Origin: Dryococelus australis
Lineage: Eukaryota > Arthropoda > Insecta > Phasmatodea > Phasmatidae
Assembly (NCBI GenBank): GCA_029891345.1
Contig: CM057009.1
Coordinates: forward strand, 286,450,966 to 286,514,965
Length of the DNA: 64,000 nt
Direction of reading: 5' to 3'
Shown: positions 11,755 to 23,510 of the stretch, piece after piece
How the letters are laid out: each line of letters starts with the position of its first letter
Position numbering within the stretch: position 1 is the stretch's first letter
Made by a program: the position numbers and the translations under genes
Notes under the pieces: generated by a model
Told to the model about the DNA's origin: nothing
Seen by the model: the letters and a program-made list of their open reading frames with translations, nothing else
Databases searched by the model: none

Positions 11755-12215
11755 TTAATTTAATGGTGAGTAATTATTTTCTTTTACTCTTAAGGCACTT
11801 TCTGGTTGATCTACATTTGGCAATAAAATGTATATATACATAATAAAATTATTTATTGGATCACCACCACCAGTTTTTCTTTTGGTCTAAGTATATTCTT
11901 CAGTTCGATAAACAAATAAAAAATTATCTTCTAAGTTATTTTCTAAAAGAGTAACTTATTCGAATTAACTTGAGAATAATCTTTTATGAATGAAATAAAT
12001 ATCATAAATGTAAAGATGATCTTCGTTTTGCTACTTGTAACAATTAAAATTATATTTTCATTGATATTATTTCGTTTAGTTGTTCTGTATTTTGAAATAT
12101 TATTATCAATTCGAGACATTTATTATATTATTCCCTTCTTCTTGACTTCTTAATAAAGCATGTCTAAGAGGTTTAATTCCTGGATTTTCTACAACTTCTA
12201 TAAAAGTGCATATTT
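11755..12215 (-). pseudogene. Uncharacterised gene remnant of the AT-rich Polinton-like element
   Basis: Read on the minus strand, one frame keeps protein-like sequence over some 450 bases despite several stops: EVVENPGIKPLRHALLRSQ near 12110-12190, an NEDHLYIYDIYFIHKRLF block, and TKRKTGGGDPINN followed by PNVDQPESALRV near 11790-11870. Charged and structured segments in an otherwise random AT background indicate an old coding region. I do not recognise the family. Neighbouring remnants (DNA polymerase B, packaging ATPase) suggest a virion or accessory gene of the same element. Confidence 0.45.
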
Positions 12216-12884
12216 AGAAATAACTATTTTTAAAAAATTAAAAGGAAAACATTTGAAGTTATAATTATATTTCATGAGCCATGTAATTTGAAATTGTATC
12301 TCTTTTAGCTACTTTATATTGTTCATAAATAAAACTCATCATTAGGAAAGAAAATTAATCACCTATATCAATATCAAATAAAAGTATTAAAAAAATAAAT
12401 GAAAAACCAAAAATACGGTGGATTTTTTAAATATAAAGTTTTTTACAAAAATATAAATTTATAAATATATAAATGAGAAACAAAAGTAAGATAGTATTTA
12501 AATAACACGATTTTCATTAAAGGGAACTAGAATAATGCAAAGAATTAAAACATTTGAAATCCAAATAAATTACAAAAAAATCCATCACAAAATATAGAAA
12601 TTACAAATTGATATATGTAATACATTAGCTAATAGTTTATACGACGTAAATAATATTTAAATATTACATATAAATATGAAAAAAAAAATAATTGAAGTTA
12701 TAATTAATGTTGGAAAAGATATTTGAAACATTAGCGAAAGAATACGAATTTAATTATATATTTCATTCTTATAGCAGTTAAAATTTAGATTGCCAGATTA
12801 AAAAAAGATATTTTGATAATTGCTAATTAATAATTGTGATAGAATTAAAAAAACTATTAATAATATTTTTTATTGAACAGAATG

Positions 12885-13480
12885 GACATCGCTGGTATTT
12901 AACCAATAAAATATTATATCCTTATTCTTGGTAAAGAATTATCAGAAATTAATAAAGTTATTAATGAATAACATGTTTTAAGAGGAGATTGACTAGATTA
13001 TTATATTGGCGATACAAAAGTAAACATTATTAATGAAAAATTATTTGTCGAAAATGAAGAATATGAATTAATGGAAGGACTATCTATTTTGTTAACCAAA
13101 AAGAATGTAAGCTACATGATAATAAATATACTGATGAAGATTATGTTAACTATAAACAATTAATTATGTATGCAAAAGCAATTATACACAAATATAATCA
13201 AAAAATCAAATAAATTCTTATAAACTTGGAAATATGATATAATTTAACCATTAATTAATAAGAAAGTATATCAAAAGATAATATTCAAGAGCTGAAGCAA
13301 TTACTGCAAGAATAATATATTATACAAAAAACTCTAAACCTGGCAAAGGAATTTAAAAAAAATTAGTGTACTAAGAGAATATGTTTGATGGATGGTCAAA
13401 TAAATGTAATTGATGAATTGTTTTTTATTAATGGTGAAGCAAGTACTGGAAATTAAAATATTACAATAAAAAGTATTATA
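12885..13480 (+). pseudogene. Remnant of an uncharacterised arthropod Polinton-associated gene
   Basis: A plus-strand frame holds YYIGDTKVNIINEKL at about 12997-13041, then NEEYELMEGL, then after a one-base shift YTDEDYVNYKQLIMYAKAI at about 13125-13180. This order (GD..V.I, a 'GTPGLWELL'-like site, YT.EDY.NY) is what I remember of a recurrent, functionally unknown protein of arthropod Polinton/adintovirus-like elements. A later NGEASTGN segment (13431-13453) may be its C-terminal part. Frame broken by stops. The role is unknown and the family match rests on motif memory. Confidence 0.45.
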
Positions 13481-14289
13481 AATAATATCTTAAACAATGC
13501 TATTTCTGATTGTTTATAATTAAATCAAAAGGCATTCCCCATAAGTACAAAATTATTAATAGCACCAGCTCCTCCAGCGCAAGTTTAAATAATGGCTAAA
13601 ACTGCAATAAGAAATAGTAAAAAATCTACCAGTTGTAAATATATTGAGAATTAATTAAAATTAAAATGTATTAAGAATATGATTGATGTTTTCATAAATG
13701 TGGTTTTTATATTCCAATTAAATAATAAACAGAAAAATATAATAAATGTGAAAGAAAATATATAAAAATATATAAAACATAACATCATACAAACTGATGA
13801 CAGCATTTTATTGTTAAAAAGATTTAAGGAAATAATGGTGAAATATAAAATTATAGTTAGTTACTTTTTATCTGAACTTAAAATCATTGTTGTTCAAATA
13901 TTAAATGGGACTTTAATAATAAAAACTGGAATTAAATTGCTTTAAGTATAAATTATAAACGGATTATTATTACAAATAATTCAATAAACTAATTTAACAA
14001 TACTAAACAGAAATATTGAAATGTAAGCACTAGACACTAATATGGCGAAACCTAAAGCAGCTAATGTTGCATAAGATAATATAAAATTATTTATTAATTT
14101 AGGGAAATCATTTCTATCTACTGGACTTAAATATAAAATTAGTTATGTTGTTAAAATTAGTAGGATCTAAAATAAATTTCGAAAATGTTGTAAAGCAATT
14201 TTCCTAATAGAACTTTTTAAATTGAAGAAAGTATTCAAATATGATGCACCAACTTATACCTTAAAATATGTGAATGGCGAAGAAATAAA
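13481..14289 (+). other. Degenerate coding-like sequence, unassigned
   Basis: Protein-like fragments persist on the plus strand (for example LLIAPAPPAQV at 13552-13586 and KLFINLGKSFLSTGLKYKI at about 14087-14142), with stops between them. They probably belong to the same element, but no family is recognised. Confidence 0.3.
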
Positions 14290-14490
14290 AAGAGTGAGTG
14301 AGTGAAGATATTTGGGCGGCTGTTAACATCGAGGTCATGAGAGCCAATGAGGTTGAAGCGAGGTGAGTATGGAGTAGTGCTGGAAAGAAAGGGCGGAGGA
14401 AATGGTAGATCCCTGAGAACACCCGCCGACCAAAGGAATCGTCAGGCAGGATTCCCACTTGAATAAATCCAGTAGTGATGCAGTAAAAGA
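14290..14490. repeat. GC-richer interspersed insertion
   Basis: A block of about 200 bp with ordinary GC content (containing GGGCGGCTGTTAACATCGAG) sits inside sequence that is mostly A/T. Sharp composition edges suggest a small nonautonomous insertion. Ends not resolved. Confidence 0.4.
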
Positions 14491-14784
14491 ATTTCAAAGA
14501 AAAGGCAGTGAATTTTCTGTAGAATATCTGGGTTATAATATTACTTATAATTTTTGGATTAGGTAATAACCATTATATTATACAATAATTAAAAAAAAAA
14601 TTTATACATAAATGTAATCTCTAACATAATTTTTTAATTGGTGTAATATTATTCGATGTAACATATATCAATTAATAAAATTTATATGAAATAAAAAATT
14701 GGAAATATTTATATTTTAATTAATGAAATGGGATTCATTTGAAAGTTTAGAAGTTTATCTTACCTTGGAAAGTGTTCAATGATG

Positions 14785-15470
14785 GAAAAGCACATTACAT
14801 TTTTAATACATTCATTTATTTAATATTTATATTTTCCATGATTTTATTTTCTATTTGTATCTACAGTAATATAACCATAATCTTTAGCGCAACATATGAA
14901 ACACATTTCTGTAAATATATCATAAGCATCTGTATCATCAAAGTAATTATAAGAATTTTAGTCAGTCTAATTTTTTCTAAATATACATGAAAATATTGCT
15001 GCCACATAGCAATTGTTTTGAAATATTATACCACATTTTAATAAGTAATAAAATATATTTTATTTTCAAAACTAGGAAAATATTCATTAATTATATCTAG
15101 GGTTTTCTAAAATGTAATGTGCAAATATAACTAAGTAATTAATTCACATTCAACCAAAAAATCATTTTATCAAAAAATTTAACATTTTCCTTTTTTAAAT
15201 TTTTTCGTAGTTAAATACAATATGTTTAATGAAGATATTTTTGTTAATTGAACTTCACAGACAAACATATAATTTATTATCATATTTAACCAACCTGTAC
15301 TTATATATAAAAATTATTACATTAGATTTTCCTCAATTACTTGGACCAACTATTATTTCTCCTATATTACCTGGTGAAAGTTCAGCATTCATTTTATTTT
15401 TAAATTTTTCTTCTTTTATTAAAACACAAAATATTTAATGAGTGAATTTTTGTATCAATGCCAAATAATT
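14785..15470 (-). pseudogene. A32-like (FtsK/HerA) packaging ATPase remnant
   Basis: On the minus strand one frame reads KMNAELSPGNIGEIIVGPSN, then a TGA stop, then GKSNVI: a Walker A (P-loop) with one broken codon at 15324-15350. A NISKQLL..SNIF segment follows near 15000, where these ATPases have a conserved SK.PKQLIRDN-type block, and the end reads DTDAYDIFTEMCFICCAKDY at 14880-14940. This order matches genome-packaging ATPases of Polintons/adintoviruses, which pump DNA into capsids. Several stops and frameshifts make it nonfunctional. The polymerase remnant upstream on the same strand supports the call. Confidence 0.65.
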
Positions 15471-16281
15471 TTTTATAACTAAGTCCAAGTATTACTTTTA
15501 TATGCAAAATTATTGAAAACAAATAGTTATATATAATTTATTTGTAATTAATAATTATATAAAATAGAAAAAAATGAGTATTATGTGTAAATAATAAAGA
15601 CTCCAAAAAGTATTTTAATGTGTAGTATTGCTTTTTTATATTTAAATTAAAATAGTAATACCTTAAATGTAAAGTATAATATTATTTAGATAATATATAA
15701 ATCATTAGTAGAAAAATTTTAATTCTAAATTATTAATGACAAAAATTATCCGAGTTATCTTTAAGAAATCCTATATTAAGGTAAATAGTGATATTATCAT
15801 GATTATCACAATAAAATTTCTACTGTTTTAATTATTTCATATATCATATTTACACCAAATACAACAAAGAATACAAAACCATGGTTGATCAGAATATTCT
15901 TTAATTAATTATAATTCCGAAAAGTCATTTAATTATAGAAACAATATAAAAAACCACAAATTAATTTGAATATTTTAATTATGACGATATATTTATAGAA
16001 ACACAATTAATAACGAAAAGAATAAATATTCAGTGGGAATTTTTTTTATCAAATAGATGATAGTTAACTAAATATTTGAAATTCTAAAGAATTGTGCTTA
16101 GAAAATATTTTAAAATAAAAATCTTCAAAACAAAAAATATTATACAAATTTATTGTTTTCAAAAATATGTTGATATTAGAAATGAGAACAAAAGGGAAGA
16201 AATGAATTTGAATAGGATGTTTATCAATTAACGAAATAATCTGTTTATGGAAAAACAATAAAGAATAGAGATATAATTTAA
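15471..16281 (-). other. Probable continuation of the decayed polymerase gene
   Basis: Between the polymerase and ATPase remnants the minus strand shows no clear motif. It is where the C-terminal palm and fingers of the polymerase would lie, but decay is too heavy to follow. The open frame 16064-16285 is uninformative on its own. Confidence 0.3.
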
Positions 16282-17400
16282 ACATAAATTTATATTTTTT
16301 TAAAAATAACTTAATTCTAAAGTATTATTGGATGTTATGTACTCCTCTTCACTATTGATAATTGAACTAATATCTTAATAACTTCCTAATTCTTTAAGAA
16401 ACAAAAGAGCATAAGCAGATAATTAATAAATAATTGTAATTACCACTAATGGAATTTTATATTTAATATTACGATATTAAGTTTTTGCTCTCTTGTTTAT
16501 TCCTGTTAAATAATCATGTTTTTTTATTTATCTTAAATTTTATCCATAGCATTTTTAAGTTCGTTTGTATTATCTTCTGTTCAGACTTTTAGTTTTGTTT
16601 AATATTTTTCTGTTATATAATTTTGTAAATAATGCATTTTAATTTTTAAATCTAAAGCGTATATTTTAAAGTTTTTTGGAACAAATTAAATTTTTTCTTC
16701 ACAAATATGACATACAGTATAAATAATTAAATTCTTCTTGCTCCTTATCAGCAGATTTTTCTATTTTAAGTTTTTTTTAGCATTTTTATTATTAGTTGTA
16801 TTTGTAAATTTTTTTTAGAAGTTTTGTTTCATCTATACAAATTTTTTACTGGTTATTTTAATTAGCATTGCTATATTTAGTATAACAAGAAAAAATTTTG
16901 ATTCACAAATTAATATTTTATTATACATATATTTCTTTCACAAATAGGTTTACATGTATCCTTATTTTACATAATCATTCATAATCATTATAGATTATTG
17001 ATGGAACTTTTAATGATAGATTGTAGTTTTTATATATATGTTGTCTTTACACTTCGAAATTTTTATACTTACACCTTTGTTTTCTGAGCAATATTATTCA
17101 TCTTCATTAATTTTTTCACAAATATATTTTTAAACATCTTTCACAAGAAAATATATTTTTTTAAATTATCGTTATTATATATATTTTAAAACAATTTTGA
17201 TAACTATTTAATTCAACATTTATGACTATTGTAATAACTATTACTTATGTTTCTAAAATGTATTTAAATTATAAGTCTATCTCTTTTTCATTATTTTTAA
17301 TTTATATTTTTCCAAATACTTATTAAACGTATAAATATTCATATAAATATTGTATTTCTCTTCAAATTTATGTAAATCATCTATTTTATTGGCATTTTTA
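16282..17400 (-). pseudogene. Protein-primed DNA polymerase B remnant (Polinton/adintovirus type)
   Basis: Minus-strand motifs occur in the order of type-B, protein-primed polymerases of Polintons and adintoviruses: IDDLHKFEEKYNIYMNIYTF (17340-17400), a zinc-finger-like segment with SCERCL and then YCSENKGVSIKIS near 17060-17150, VPSIIYNDYE near 16990 (the P.IIYADFE exonuclease site in relatives), VCHICEE at 16697-16720 (HNH/endonuclease VII-like insertion), DYLTG then YKIPLVV near 16450-16515, LSAYALLFLKELG at 16389-16425 (relatives: SGYD.HLFIK.LG), and YKFM near 16285. The motifs lie in alternating frames with many stops. The order and spacing make the call strong, although no residue run is intact. 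Confidence 0.7.
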
Positions 17401-17719
17401 ATTCTGCCAAAATTGTATTAATTTATAAACCAACATTTTTATTTTAAAATTATTTTTCCATGTATCTCAATGCTGGATATAAAGGTGATTTGATAAGAAA
17501 TTAAAGGTTGTTTGACTTATCTGTTTTTGAGTTTTTTTTTAAGCATTTTCTAATTATATATTGTAATTGTGTGTGTGTGTGTGTGTGTCGACAAAGACTG
17601 AAACTCCCGGTCATCTCATGGTTTGCCACCAATAATTTCCTGCAAAAAAATTATGTTTTTACCCTCCTACACAAGAATATTTTACAAGACATCCATTACA
17701 ACATTGGATGTCAATTTTC
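17401..17719. other. AT-rich edge with a GT microsatellite
   Basis: A run of GT dinucleotides at about 17568-17588 marks the point where composition returns towards normal. No gene seen. Confidence 0.6.
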
Positions 17720-18000
17720 ATTGCTGTTCAACTGTGATTTCTGGCTGGGGCGAATTCCTGGTTCGCCAGGCGTAGGTAGTGTCTGACGATGGTTGACTTC
17801 GAGGTCCGAATGGAGACCGACCCAATAACGACGACCACGAGTACAGCAGTATGACCGCTCCATCCACTTGTAAAATAAAGATTGACACTAGCTCTATTGA
17901 TGTGGGGAGCCATCTGCCACATGACGTCACAGCAACCTCATCGGCTTCCATTGGTGGGCCAATCCGAAATATTTGAAGACGACGTGGCTGGAAAATAATG
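17720..18000 (-). promoter_or_regulatory. GC-richer promoter-like or LTR-like block
   Basis: On the minus strand there are two CCAAT-box words (near 17951 and 17962), a perfect CRE (TGACGTCA, 17921-17928) and a sharp GC rise. On the plus strand an AATAAA lies near 17875. This fits an LTR or a small promoter. Two open minus frames here (77 and 64 codons) overlap and look incidental. Confidence 0.35.
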
Positions 18001-18080
18001 AACCATAAGTGTTTATATTAATTACTTAGTTTTGTGTTCACGCAATCTATACCCGTAGGGGTTTTCCCACATGTGCGGAA

Positions 18081-18098
18081 CATGGTTTATAAACCATG
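18081..18098. repeat. 18-bp perfect palindrome
   Basis: CATGGTTTATAAACCATG reads the same on both strands. A second CCATGGTTTGG word follows at about 18139, and AGCCGA..TCGGCT flank it downstream. Confidence 0.9.
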
Positions 18099-18179
18099 AC
18101 CAGAGCCGACTATGGGAGGAATCGGCTCCCTTCAGTGGCCATGGTTTGGATTGAAGTGCACATATTTCTTGGAATGGCA

Positions 18180-19574
18180 AATATTAATTTTATACCCAAC
18201 ATAAAATAGTACCTTAATGTTTGCCTAGTTATATGTTTTTATTGTAGTGTTCTCAATGAAGGGAACTGGACAGTAAACCTGTTGAAGGTTGCTTGAAATG
18301 AGAATTCCTGGCATTTGAGGTGCTAACGTTGTCTTTGCCTGTGATTATCAGGAGAATTAGCCCTTTTCGTCCAGGATGCGATAGAGTGGATTTCTTGGAG
18401 TCAAAACACATAGTTTCAGATTTTCTGTAAAATATAATTACCAACCAGAGTCTCATGATACAAATTCTGTTTTTGTATTAAAATACCATTGAAAGACAAT
18501 TTAAGACCACAAATAAATTGTTGATAATTTATAAGTGTTGCTATTTATATTAAATTTAATCTTATTTCATTATGTTATCTTATAATATTATTAATTTTTT
18601 TAACAATTATACACAGAGTTGGTTATTCAAATTAATTAAATTGAATTCATTTTCTGGCTTTTTCATTAATTTTTTTTAATCTTCATTCGAAATCCTTATT
18701 TTAAGATTTTATTTAACTTTTTCCAGGATATTTTTTTTAAATTAAATATTATATATCTCCTCTTTTCTTTATTTAAAAATATTATTTTCAACATTTATAA
18801 TATTTATTTAATTAATTAAACTATTAAGCTCATGCACAACTGAGGATGCTTAAGCTACTGCTTCATTATTAAAGTTCTCTTGTGCATTTTAAAAAATTAC
18901 ATCCTCTGATTCCACTATTTTTTTCAGCTGCTTTTGATACTTCTTTTTCAAATTATTTTGTAACTCTGTTTACATCTTTAAAACTATATTTTTAATAGGT
19001 CAATCATTTCTGTGTTTTAATTTTAGGTTTTACAGATAATTTTATTTATTAAAAAAATAAACTAACTTTTGATAGTTTCGAAAAGAATTGAACATTACTG
19101 GTTTAAAATAAATATAGTAACAGCTAAAGTGATATCTGCTGCAAATTTTTATTTAAGTAGTTTAGCCTTTAATGTTTTTATAGTGTTTTAGTATATGAAT
19201 TTGTGCATGTATGGCATATATGTAACTGTTAATCTCTTGTGTTAGGATGAGAAGAAATAAATTAAAACTTTTTATTTCTTGCCTATGTATTAGTTTTCTT
19301 TTAAATTCTGTTTGATAATCTTATGATTATAATATATTTGTGATTTTCTAAATAAAATTTCATATATATTTCCTACAATAATACAGTAATTTATTTTCTT
19401 GAATTATGTATATTGTTATATTATAAATATGATATAAAATGTCACTTTTTACACTTTATTAGTAATAATTTTTGTATTTTTATTAAAATGAAGAGAGTTA
19501 ATATATTTGCTTTTTTTGGCATTTTTATATGTTCCTTTTTAAAGTTTTCACCTTATCTCAATTAAAAGTAATTT
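18180..19574. other. AT-rich region with a faint minus-strand coding trace
   Basis: Mostly noncoding. On the minus strand near 18885-18985 a frame reads FEKEVSKAAEKNSGIRGCNF before decaying, which may be another relic of the Polinton-like element. No family recognised. Confidence 0.3.
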
Positions 19575-19703
19575 AAAACTTTTCAAAATAAATCTAATTT
19601 TTATTATATTATGCTTATAAGCGTTTTAGTGCTTATAAGTGCTTATAAGTGCTTATAAACTTTTCAAAATAAATCTAATTTTTATTATATTATGCTTATA
19701 ACA
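19575..19703. repeat. 45-bp direct repeat flanking GCTTATAA units
   Basis: AAACTTTTCAAAATAAATC..ATGCTTATAA occurs at about 19576-19620 and again at about 19658-19702, separated by four GTGCTTATAA-like units. This looks like a replication-slippage duplication. Confidence 0.9.
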
Positions 19704-20780
19704 TGTTTATTTAATTTTGTAAATGATTGGTTCATGATATTAGTGACAGTTATTTTTAATTTTTGTATATTTTCATAATGTTTATTAACATTAATAAAAC
19801 ATTTATTAAAGTTTTAATAGTAAATTATTATTTTATATCCAGTGAGTTTTATTAGGTGCTCCATGATAGGTAACTATCATCTACTAATATGTGCAGGTTT
19901 TTCAGGAATTTCAGAGGTCAATCCAGGGAAATGCCAAAAAAGAAGTGAGTTTCTTTATGGAATTAACAAAAACTTCTCACAAGATATTCTCAGAATTTCT
20001 CCAAAATACCCCAGGATTTAAACAATTAGAGAGTGATCGAGAGCACATAATCAACAAGTCTTCACTTGAGTTATTAGTTTTGCACATTGTTTTCTAGTAA
20101 GTAATTATTTATGTCAATGTCTTCTTTAACTTGTGTTGTAGCTATGTCTGCGCAAAACAGTACACTGCCAAAATTATAATCTAAATGGTGGCATTAGACT
20201 AAGGTCACAACACATTCTGGAGAGAGAATATCCAGTATTACTGTAGTATGTTAATAAAATTTAATTTTTTTGATGTATATTGTTTTCAGAACAAAAATTA
20301 TCCAATTTGCAGTAAATAATAAAATACAAATTAAATTTTTCGCAAGTGCTTCAATCAAATGTTTACTGTGGTTGTTAACTCCTCCACATTTAAGCAAAGC
20401 TGACTGTAAATGGTTTACTAATTTAACTAACATTAACTTAATTCTGGGGACACATTTAGGGTTAACATTGGACTAGGGTCTAGAACCTCTAAGTTAGACA
20501 CGACATATAACAAAGTTAACTGCATAAATCTAAAATAGATTGATTTACATAAAAATCTATGTATATTTTATGATATAAAAAAGAGACATTTGGAATTTGT
20601 GCTCTTGTGACTGCATGCATGGAGTCATAGTATTTTAAAGGATATTCACTTTGGTTAATTTGTTGGCTACTCTTACCATTTCTAAATATTTACACTGGTG
20701 TAAAAAATCACATGAGATATCGTGCAGCATTGTTATCCAAGAAGTTCATTTCTCATATACTGCCCCTAGTCTTGTCATTT
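19704..20780. other. No recognisable gene
   Basis: Short open frames (19891-20097, 20270-20476) show no motif. An A run of about 22 bases at 20781-20803 closes the stretch. Confidence 0.45.
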
Positions 20781-20809
20781 CCAAAAAAAAAAAAAAAAAA
20801 AAAAGTGGC

Positions 20810-21215
20810 AGCCTTCGATTTTTTACCAAATTTCGAAAACTTAATCAACATCTTGCTACAATGCAATACCCACAACCACGAACTCAGGATATTTTTAATG
20901 CTTTAAACACTCCCCTTTCATCACCAACCTTGAATTATTTTCTGGCTTTTATAGCATCCCCTTCGACCTCAAGATCATCACAAATTGGCTTTTAGTTTCG
21001 ATGGGGTGGGATTACTTGAATGTCATAGAATGCGAATGGGTCTCAGCACCTCATTCCAATATTTTCAAATGTTCATCAACAAGCTTTCACGCCTCATGAG
21101 ATGGACTGCAGCAATTGCCTATATTGACGGTATTTTAATAATAGGTAGCACCTGTGAGGAACATATCACTGATATCCATAAAGTATTCGAAAGATTATGC
21201 CAGTTACTACCTGCG
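20810..21215 (+). pseudogene. Gypsy reverse transcriptase fragment
   Basis: Plus-strand frames carry FRKLNQHLATMQYPQPRTQD, FNALNTPLSSP, then after a shift GFSFDGVGLLECHRMRMGLS and AYIDGILIIGSTCEEHI. These are reverse-transcriptase motifs in order, ending in the catalytic box, which should be Y[V/I]DD and here reads YIDG (near 21122-21133): the second catalytic Asp is lost. It starts right after a poly-A run and has no integrase or LTR nearby, so it is an isolated fragment. Confidence 0.8.
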
Positions 21216-22410
21216 ATGATATATTTTGCATTTTGTATCTACTGCACAGCTGTTTATTCATCTTAATGCATACATTCGAAAAATTCTGTTCCTTCTTATC
21301 AATCACTTTAGGATTATTATATACCATTTTCAATAACCTGTTGTCTTCGACATCTATAGCTGGTATCTTTGTAATTCCATGTGAAGTTAAGTACTTATAT
21401 ATTAACTGTTTAATCAATATGCAAAATGTTTCACTACATCAGCTTTAATTTCAAAGTAAGTTACAAAATAATTTATTCGTTACTCTATAATTAGTTTCTT
21501 GAAATGAGAGTTGAAAATTTCAGTTCTCTTGTTGTTTTGGAGGTTCCAAGGTGTCCTCACATTAAAACGACTTATTAATTGTAGAGGTGATGTGTTTACC
21601 CCTTTTAGTTTATACTGGTAGTACCCAAGAATAATTTAAAAACACATCAATTACAGTTAAAATATACATATATCCTTTAGTGTGATGTGTGCATCACTCT
21701 CCTTAGCCCTTTTGTCTGGCCGAACACTCCAACGACACAGCAGTCAACACCGGCCCTCTATAGGAGTATGTCAGTGCACCAGTGTGTGTGATGCATGTGA
21801 TGTGAAGGACTAGTGCATAGCAGATCAGGGCCGGTCTAGAGTAACACTAGTGCAGCACAACAAGTGCAGTGTCCGGCCAAGTGGCCAAGAACTATCCTGC
21901 ATGGAGAGATATGTAGTGATAAAAAATGGCATAAATACTTACCCAAGGCATTTTGGTGCACACCATGCAAGCCATAATTACATGTGTACATAATACACAC
22001 TATAAACAAACCATTTTCAGGGTACATTTCATTTCACATATGTTATGTCCATTTCATCCCACCTTCATCTTGCAAGTGTCAGAGTATGATGTGTTTATAT
22101 TGTTAATTTCATACCATGTTATTGTGCAAGTTGAAAGCTGGTAATCAATGATTTGTGCTAAGAGTGTCCAATGCAGACCCACATGGTCCACCAGCCTGAA
22201 ATCACATGCTTATGTGCCATATTGGAAACTTAGTAAGCGTCGATCATCAAGAGGGGTCGGTTAAGTGTTACCACTTTCCATGTAGCCATATAGCTTAACA
22301 TAACTTATGTAGGATGCTGAAAGTGATAAAATAACTAAGTATCCATCATTCAGGTAAATAAAATATGAGTTTCAGGAGAGTATTATATCAATCTTATAAG
22401 GTAGGTTAAA
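21216..22410. other. No recognisable gene
   Basis: Several short ORFs on both strands without motifs. GC is a little higher near 21700-21910, where TGTGATG/CAGTG words recur. Nothing supportable. Confidence 0.45.
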
Positions 22411-22524
22411 AAACGTCACAATAAGGAGCATTTCACTCAAATCGGCAATGAAAATCAGCGGCTAGTGTCACCTTGTGGAATGTGAGAATGCAATGTGTAC
22501 CAAAGCAAGCCATGTGCTTGTTAA
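22411..22524 (+). pseudogene. C-terminal tail of an array gene (unit 0)
   Basis: The frame reads KRHNKEHFTQIGN, then SPCGM, a stop, then ECNVYQSKPCAC and TAA. The same tail (NNKEH..PCGM) ends the gene copies at 28135 and 28689, so this is the end of an otherwise lost unit just upstream of copy L1. Function unknown. Confidence 0.55.
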
Positions 22525-22550
22525 AACAATCCAAGATGGCTGCCATAATG

Positions 22551-22587
22551 TATATAAATTGGCATGAGCACTAATGGAGCTTTAGTC
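22551..22587 (+). promoter_or_regulatory. TATA plus initiator of array gene L1
   Basis: TATATAAA at 22551-22558 is followed by TTAGTC at 22582-22587, putting the initiator A 33 bp from the first T of the TATA box. The ATG follows directly at 22588. Layout is identical to that of the paralogue at 29164. Confidence 0.6.
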
Positions 22588-23510
22588 ATGGTTGCAGATT
22601 CGATCCTATGGTAGACCACAAGCTGGTGTATGTGGGCTACAGGTGAGTATATTTTAAACCATGTGGAAGAGCACTACAGGTACAGGTATGTGATGATACC
22701 GAACACTGGTGCTACACCTTCGATTCCTACTTAGCTGTCAGATTCGGGTAACGTTTATCTTGTGAAGATTGTTTTCTGAAATATTGTGCTGTGCAAAAGC
22801 TCCACACTGACAGTGGCTTAGCCTGCATGTTACAGTACCTAATGGTAGCTACTGATATCCAAATCATTACAGACGAATGGGTAAATGGAGTAATCACTTA
22901 GGAAATAGTTTGTCAAAACTGTGGAACCACAATTCACTGCAAGGAATTGTGCGACGAAGCTATCCACATATATATTTTTGAAAGAGGAAGTCATTCATTT
23001 TCATCTATGTGTAATAGCTACATGTGTGAAATGGCCAATTAAAAATGATGAAGTTCCAACTGGATGCCGAGTACTTTCTTATCGAACATGGTTTGTATTC
23101 TGTGAGGAATGAATTGCCAATTTCATTTCTCACATATAAAGAAATATGTGAACACAATATTAATTTTAAAAATGCATATGGATGAGGTTTCATGGTAAAA
23201 AGTAATAAGCCTTCCATTTACGAATGTTGTGCAACTGATTGTGAGAGTGTGAAATATTTTGTTAGTAAGTTTAGACTGTACATGACTGAGAAAAAAAATA
23301 AAAGTAATGTGAATGCATTGGTTCATCTTATTGTAGTGAAATGCAAAGTTTGAACCATATTATTTAGATACCACATCATACAGAACCATTTCAGTATTTG
23401 AAGAATGTAAGAAGGTCATGTATATGTTTGTAGCTGCAAATGAGTTTGCATACTTACTAAATACTGGTTGTGCCGAATCTACATGTAATGTGCATAGAAA
23501 AGTGAAATGA
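22588..23510 (+). pseudogene. Array gene L1: long cysteine-rich protein of unknown function, decayed
   Basis: The reading frame aligns along its length with copy L2 (29201-30095): VYVGYR then a stop then VYFKP, LQVQVCDDTEHWCYTFDSYL, NGVIT, SSMCNSYMCEMAN, EHGLYSV..LPISF, KSNKPS, and FEECKKVMYMFVAANEF before the end. About 300 codons in the ancestor. At least five stops and two or more frameshifts inactivate it. The start is taken at the ATG directly after the TATA/initiator pair. Not recognised as any known family; abundant Cys and the lack of membrane segments suggest a small secreted, structural or disulphide-rich protein, which is inference only. Confidence 0.55.

Noticed and set aside
11111-17500. 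Nuclear copy of mitochondrial DNA or bacterial contamination, because of extreme AT content and TGA codons inside ORFs
   Set aside because: No mitochondrial or bacterial gene order is visible; polymerase B and packaging ATPase motifs point to a Polinton-like element, and the TGA codons lie among other stops and frameshifts.
17718-17951. Two overlapping minus-strand ORFs as a gene
   Set aside because: Both frames are equally open in a short GC-rich patch with promoter-like words; no motif in either.
20781-20803. Poly-A run as a retroposon tail
   Set aside because: It lies just upstream of the RT fragment in the wrong place for its own tail, and no element body could be defined on its left.
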